DNA of 48,072 nt from positions 1 through 48,072 of the forward strand of contig JAUCBJ010000963.1 of assembly GCA_032718475.1 (NCBI GenBank), read 5' to 3'. The notes beneath the pieces are model-generated. The model saw only the letters and a program-made list of their open reading frames with translations, was not told where the DNA came from and made no database searches. Each line of letters opens with the position of its first letter. The stretch's first letter is position 1. Source of the stretch: Nemertoderma westbladi. Taxonomy: Eukaryota; Xenacoelomorpha; Nemertodermatida; Nemertodermatidae. This document shows positions 43,785-48,072 of the stretch, one piece after another. Made by a program: the position numbers and the translations under genes.

Positions 43785-44180
43785 AAACCCTCCCGCTCTG
43801 TTACCTAAAGGAATGTGTGTTCTCTACCATGGGTGATCTTCCACAGTAAACCCTACCATTGTGGTCCCTAAAGGAATGTCTGTTCACCACAATGTGGGTG
43901 ATCTTCCACAGTAAACCCTCCCGCTCTGTTTCCTAAAGGAATGTGTGTTCACTACCATGGGTGATCTTCCACAGTAAACCCTACCCTTGTGGTCCCTAAA
44001 GGAATGTCTGTTCACCACCATATGGGTGATCTTCCACAGTAAAGCCTGTTCACCACCATGGGTGATCTTTCACAGTAAACCCTACTACTCTGATTCCTAA
44101 AGGAATACCCATTCACCACCATGCCATGGTGTTATCTCACACAGTAAACCCATTCCACACGGCCTCTCAGTAAACCCTTC
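43785..44180. repeat. 63-65 bp tandem array, about six units
   Basis: Each unit has AAACCCT(C/A)CC, CCTAAAGGAATGT, GTTCACCACCATG and GGGTGATCTTCCACAGT. Alternate units resemble each other more (CCCGCTCTG versus CCATTGTGG types), suggesting dimer-wise expansion. It starts right at the retroelement tail. Confidence 0.9.
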
Positions 44181-44387
44181 TTCCCACCTTTATGCCTAAC
44201 AATATTATGCAGATTTAGCAACATTTGTGCCTACCAGGACAAGAATACCTTGTGATACAGTGTCAGCACTGCCCCACCCTGGGTACCCTGACTATGTCAT
44301 GTCTAAATCGACATATTTTGATCTGTACATAAAATTTAATTAACATAGTGTTATTACTGAAACTAACTCTATGGAGGAAAGCCTACG

Positions 44388-44393
44388 TTTATT
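44388..44393 (-). terminator. Polyadenylation signal of the CD20-like gene
   Basis: AATAAA on the minus strand, about 100 bases beyond the stop codon at 44494. Confidence 0.5.
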
Positions 44394-44493
44394 GAAAATA
44401 ACTCACAAACACCCCACCCCGTACTCCGCATAAATACACACTTTTAAAAAGTTTAAAAGTTTGTTTGACACGTATTCTTGCAAATACGAAAGT

Positions 44494-45276
44494 TTATCGT
44501 GTTGTGGGACGAAAATCCCCTCGTTGTGAGGGTATAGTGACCGCATCGGTGTTATGGGAAGAATTAGTTCGTGTCGCAGCCACCAAAGTTGATTCTTCAA
44601 TGGTTGCAACTGTCATAGACTCATTCCGAGACTGCCTCTCATGGGGATGCCTTACCGCCTCAGACTCCCATCCCAAAGGCAGAGCTAGCTCAGACACCTC
44701 TAATCCAAGCATCCCAACCGGAGACACCCCTACCCCAGAATGATTCACTCCTGACATTCGCACCCCACAATGCACTACCCTAGACTGGCCGAAACAGGAC
44801 TGCCCTATAACAGTTTCACCATGCTCAACAGCCCCTCCTCGCCCAGACAAACCAGAAAATATTTCATCATAGCTTGGCGGTAGCGAAGTGGCCTCAGGGT
44901 CGCAACTATACGGAGGGGGTGGCGGGTTAGCTAGCGAGCCCATCCGGTAACCTAGAGACCCACTCCGGTTACTTAGAGACCCGCCCCTACTACCGCAACT
45001 ACTCGCTGATTGGCTGTCATCCTCCAACGGATGGACGCGCAAATCTTGTGACGAGAAAAAACACGTCTTTAAACCGGAGAATAAGATCTGCGATACAGAA
45101 ACGCCAATGTCTAAAATCCAAAGTGTCGTCGATACGTAGACCAGGCCGGTGCAATTCGAGAATTGGTTTCCTAGCAACGCTGTAACGCCAGTCGCGGTAC
45201 CCCATACTGCCAACGTCATCACAAAGATATTGATGATGATTTTCACCAATAGAAGACAATCGCTGATGCCTTGATC
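44494..45276 (-). CDS. CD20/MS4A-like four-pass membrane protein, exon 2
   Basis: Acceptor GAATTACAG|GATCAAGG, phase 0. It encodes transmembrane helices 3 (LLLVKIIINIFVMTLAVW) and 4 (VYVSTTLWILDIGVSV) with a short loop holding a glycosylation-type NCT. A long cytoplasmic tail of about 180 residues follows: SRGGSLSNRSGSLGYRMGSL repeats, PPPPPYSC and SLPPSYDEI. The two PPxY motifs are the kind bound by WW domains, for example of Nedd4-type ubiquitin ligases, so turnover control is plausible. With exon 1 the layout resembles the CD20-like (MS4A/TMEM176) family. That name is inferred from topology and should be tested. Confidence 0.75.
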   Translation of the reverse strand, partial: DQGISDCLLLVKIIINIFVMTLAVWGTATGVTALLGNQFSNCTGLVYVSTTLWILDIGVSVSQILFSGLKTCFFSSQDLRVHPLEDDSQSASSCGSRGGSLSNRSGSLGYRMGSLANPPPPPYSCDPEATSLPPSYDEIFSGLSGRGGAVEHGETVIGQSCFGQSRVVHCGVRMSGVNHSGVGVSPVGMLGLEVSELALPLGWESEAVRHPHERQSRNESMTVATIEESTLVAATRTNSSHNTDAVTIPSQRGDFRPTTR

Positions 45277-46058
45277 CTGTAATTCATAAAATATTTTAAA
45301 GTTGGCCTAATATTTATTTATTTCAATTAATTATATTGTATGTAAATGGAAAGGTAAGCCGTGTATCATTAAACTACTTTATGTTGCATAATAATTTTGT
45401 TACCTCAAAATTAACTTAGGCAGTAAGTTCATAGGCATTTTAAAATTTTAAAAGGGGAAAATAAATCTGTTTTGTTGTAGACAATATGATATTACGCACC
45501 GGTATAAAGATATCTGTTGTAATAAAGAGATATACAGTTTTAGTTTTGAAACAAATGATCTAACACCAAACTCGTTCGATTTAATAGGATGTTATATTAT
45601 ATATATCCTACTGTATTATGTATTTATACATAATGTATATAAATTCAGACAAATAATATGAAATCAATATACAGTATATGAAATATATATTTATACTTAG
45701 ATTATATGCTAGGTCGCTTTTGTGATGTTGAGCTGGTCTCTAATACCACGATATTTTGCGATATTTTACTATTACGTTAATAGAAATAAAGGAGATCTAA
45801 CGATCTCACCTAACTAACTAACTATCACCCGAGAAGGGCATTAAATATTAATCAATTAATTCAAACAGATCTATTCAACAGATGTGTCTCCTAAGGTTGC
45901 ACTAATTCTTTTCCTTATTATGTTTCATTTTCCGCAAGAGAAGTAAAAATACCATACCGACAGATGGCATGTAATTGAGAATTGGTACCAAAACCTCTTA
46001 AATCATTATAATATGAAACAGCTCGTTTAAGAGTTGATTGTGATATGAAACAACTAAC
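45277..46058 (-). other. Intron of the CD20-like gene
   Basis: GT (as GTTAGT) to AG, 782 bases, AT-rich, with no other feature seen. Confidence 0.65.
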
Positions 46059-46313
46059 CTTGACATACCCGTAGAATCCAAAAGAAGCCGATACGATTAT
46101 AACTGGCCCACCCCATATACGCAGTATGTGAGTTTCACCGTATTGAATACAAGTTCTATTGTAACTCAATAGACCTGTGGCCAGAATAGCCACACCAATA
46201 AGGAACTCGACAGACGAAAGTCTCACAGTGGTCCCGTGGTAGACCCATCGCGTTTTAGCCCGATGGTGATGAACTTGGAATTGTTGGGATGTGGAATTTC
46301 CCATATGAAACAT
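46059..46313 (-). CDS. CD20/MS4A-like membrane protein, exon 1
   Basis: The ATG at 46313 (MFHMGNSTSQQ) is the first in frame after an upstream TGA near 46379. A further 5' exon spliced in remains possible. It encodes a short N-terminus, helix 1 (SVEFLIGVAILATGLLSY), a small loop (NRTCIQYGETH) and helix 2 (WGGPVIIVSASFGFYGYVK). The WGG-x-I-x-S-S/G-type helix 2 is what recalls the CD20 family. The donor AAG|GTTAGT is in phase 0, matching exon 2. Confidence 0.72.
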
Positions 46314-46376
46314 AATATTGTATTCTTTTAACGTCCAGCTGTTTATTCGCTCACAGGTATCGTTGGAGGGACTCAA

Positions 46377-47148
46377 TCAAAATCGTCATATGTTATTGGC
46401 ATACAATAAATTGTGATTGTGAGACAAGTTTATAACAATTTACACTTGTGTGTAAAGTAAAGTGTAAAGGGAGTTTGCTACACAAGCGAACATGGTCTGT
46501 CAGTAAAGATAAAGATAGGATAATGAGAAGGCTGTAAAGTAGGCGAAATATTTAACAAGTATGGAGGTCATCGTATGGAGGGAGATTCTAACTAATTAAT
46601 CTCGAATATATTTATTTTAACAATCAATTAAAATATTTTCAAGTTGTGCTCGTTAATTAATAAAAATGCCAAGTACAGTATATTTTAATATTAGGTACCG
46701 GTACTAGTCTTGTGTACTATTGCGTTGTTATAACTTAATTATGTATGATCTCAATAATAATAATAATAATTAGAAAGCGGCTACATTAAGATTTTCTTAG
46801 AGAGTTTATGGTCACTATGGATACATCATACATAAATCCTCGTCAATAGCTTCGAAATCTGAAAGCAATATTTTCACCGGAATATTGAATGGAATTTGGT
46901 ACTCCGAAATTTTATGAGTTTCTGGGTTGTAAATATTTGAAGCCGCAATTGTGATTAAATACAGAAATGAAAACTGTTGATTTAAAGTATAACTTGTACT
47001 GTACGCCTACACAAAATATAGGAAGTTTATATTTAAACAGTGCAACATTGTGCATAATTAAACAGCGTCGGTGATTACGTTAACAACGTCTAAAACTAAA
47101 GCAGTATAATATTATTAATGTAGGCCTAAGTAATAAAAATTTAATGTA
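46377..47148. other. Upstream of the CD20-like gene
   Basis: No coding feature recognised. A (TAA)n stretch lies near 46755 and scattered ACCGGTA motifs near 46695. Confidence 0.4.
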
Positions 47149-47436
47149 ATGCAACCCTTATCCGGTATCGCCAATATAAAGGATGTCCCTTCGTTGAAAT
47201 CATTGAACCACCAGTTTGATAGAAACAAGTCGTCTGAATGTTACATTGTTGCTGAGCAACTCAATGGTGGTGATGTAGGATTGGCATGGTTTGTAGGAAT
47301 GGATGCTTCGTCTAGTAGGCGATATAACAATGAAATATTACATTATATTATTCTTAGTTCAATTATTATTATTCATTCATTATTAGAATTCACCAACCTC
47401 AGAAAAATTAATATGCCAGACAAAATAGATACATAA
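47149..47436 (+). CDS. Short open frame, possibly an exon, unknown
   Basis: A 95-codon frame with ATG, MQPLSGIANIKDVPSLKSL at the start and a hydrophobic stretch near the end. The first 60 residues have a protein-like composition (AEQLNGGDVGLAWFVGMD), while the rest looks like AT-rich chance translation. No recognised domain, and no clear donor. It may be a first exon that runs into intron, or chance. Confidence 0.2.
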   Translation: MQPLSGIANIKDVPSLKSLNHQFDRNKSSECYIVAEQLNGGDVGLAWFVGMDASSSRRYNNEILHYIILSSIIIIHSLLEFTNLRKINMPDKIDT

Positions 47437-47576
47437 CGAATAAAGTTCTGATATATAAAGTTCTTATACAATATGTGTGGGGTTTTAGATATCTGCTCAA
47501 AACTGAAAGTCTTATATAGAAAAAATATCAAATATAACTGTAGGGTGTGAGAACCAGTTGAACGCAATAAGAAGGA

Positions 47577-47644
47577 TAACTGGTGTTTTAATTTCAAATG
47601 TTCAATCACATAACTGTTATTTTAATTTCAAATGTTCAATCACT
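47577..47644. repeat. 34-bp tandem duplication
   Basis: TAACTG(G/T)T(G/A)TTTTAATTTC followed by AAATGTTCAATCAC occurs twice in a row. Confidence 0.9.
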
Positions 47645-48072
47645 TTTTAAAAAATTGTATTTATTTTATGAGCTTTCGATAATTCTTTGTATCTTTTCCA
47701 ATATAGGCCAGAGGCGGATATTCCACAGTATAAAAAATTAGCATTAGACATAGCATTCATTGTCTTTCTCCCTCACCTTCTCTCAATTTCTTACTGTTTA
47801 GTTATAAGGAAGTGATTTATGTCATGCTGGAAGTCATGCAGGAAGTCATGCTGAAATGTTTATCTATTGCCGTAGATAGTGTATTGATTAATAATTTTGG
47901 TTTTGTAGTTGGCAATCCCTAGTTTGAAAATCAACAAAGATACCAATCTTTTTACACTTTAAGCACGGCACTAAAAAAAATTTGGGCGACACATGGAAAA
48001 TTATCTTTATTGTAGAATTTTCCTTGTTTTTTCCGTTGTCGATGTGACATATTTCAATGAGAGTAGATTTCT
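47645..48072. other. Non-coding end of window
   Basis: No gene seen. A 12-bp motif GTCATGC(T/A)G(G/A)AA is repeated three times at 47820-47856. Confidence 0.4.

Noticed and set aside
44465-44743. Plus-strand 92-codon frame
   Set aside because: It is the antisense shadow of the CD20-like tail.

Overview
This window is nuclear DNA from an animal, probably a marine invertebrate. The evidence is spliced genes with GT-AG introns, a four-pass tetraspanin, an ShKT domain, a fibronectin III exon with phase 1 boundaries, and CR1/L2-like, other non-LTR, Ty3/Gypsy-like and cut-and-paste elements. The phylum cannot be fixed from sequence alone. The DNA is AT-rich and dominated by mobile elements and tandem repeats. 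There is no bacterial, plasmid or phage character.

Layout. 1-9.4 kb: two almost identical 2.64 kb direct repeats (1-2641 and 6208-8849), each holding a GATC-palindrome tandem array. Between them lies a THAP-transposase DNA transposon (2642-5435). 9.4-12.8 kb: non-coding DNA with a long inverted repeat and a 15-bp minisatellite. 12.8-18.8 kb: an antisense non-LTR relic, then a nested stack in which a DNA element with 9-bp target duplications contains a non-LTR retrotransposon, itself broken by a foldback insertion and a short retroelement fragment. 19.36-32.41 kb: the most interesting locus. It encodes a zinc metallopeptidase (HELAH) with a C-terminal ShKT domain, followed by fibronectin III, transmembrane and cytoplasmic-tail exons in compatible phase. 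A 4.3 kb LTR retroelement sits in one intron. 33-39.8 kb: a 25-bp satellite, an internally deleted Ty3/Gypsy element, a tRNA-derived SINE, and 69-bp and 12-bp tandem arrays. 39.8-48 kb: a MITE with 8-bp target duplications, an intronless tetraspanin gene, a CR1/L2-like relic, a 63-65 bp tandem array, and a two-exon CD20/MS4A-like four-pass membrane protein gene.

Host genes. Three loci are convincing: the metallopeptidase (probably one gene with secreted and membrane-bound forms), the tetraspanin, and the CD20-like protein. All three act at the cell surface or outside the cell, but nothing shows that they form a pathway. The metallopeptidase stop codon lies inside a possible splice donor (A|GTTAGT). 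Reading through that donor would join the enzyme in frame to the FN3-transmembrane exons. The CD20-like gene appears to use the same GTTAGT donor, which makes the idea more plausible.

All coordinates and motifs were read by eye. Family names rest on motifs, not on searches.
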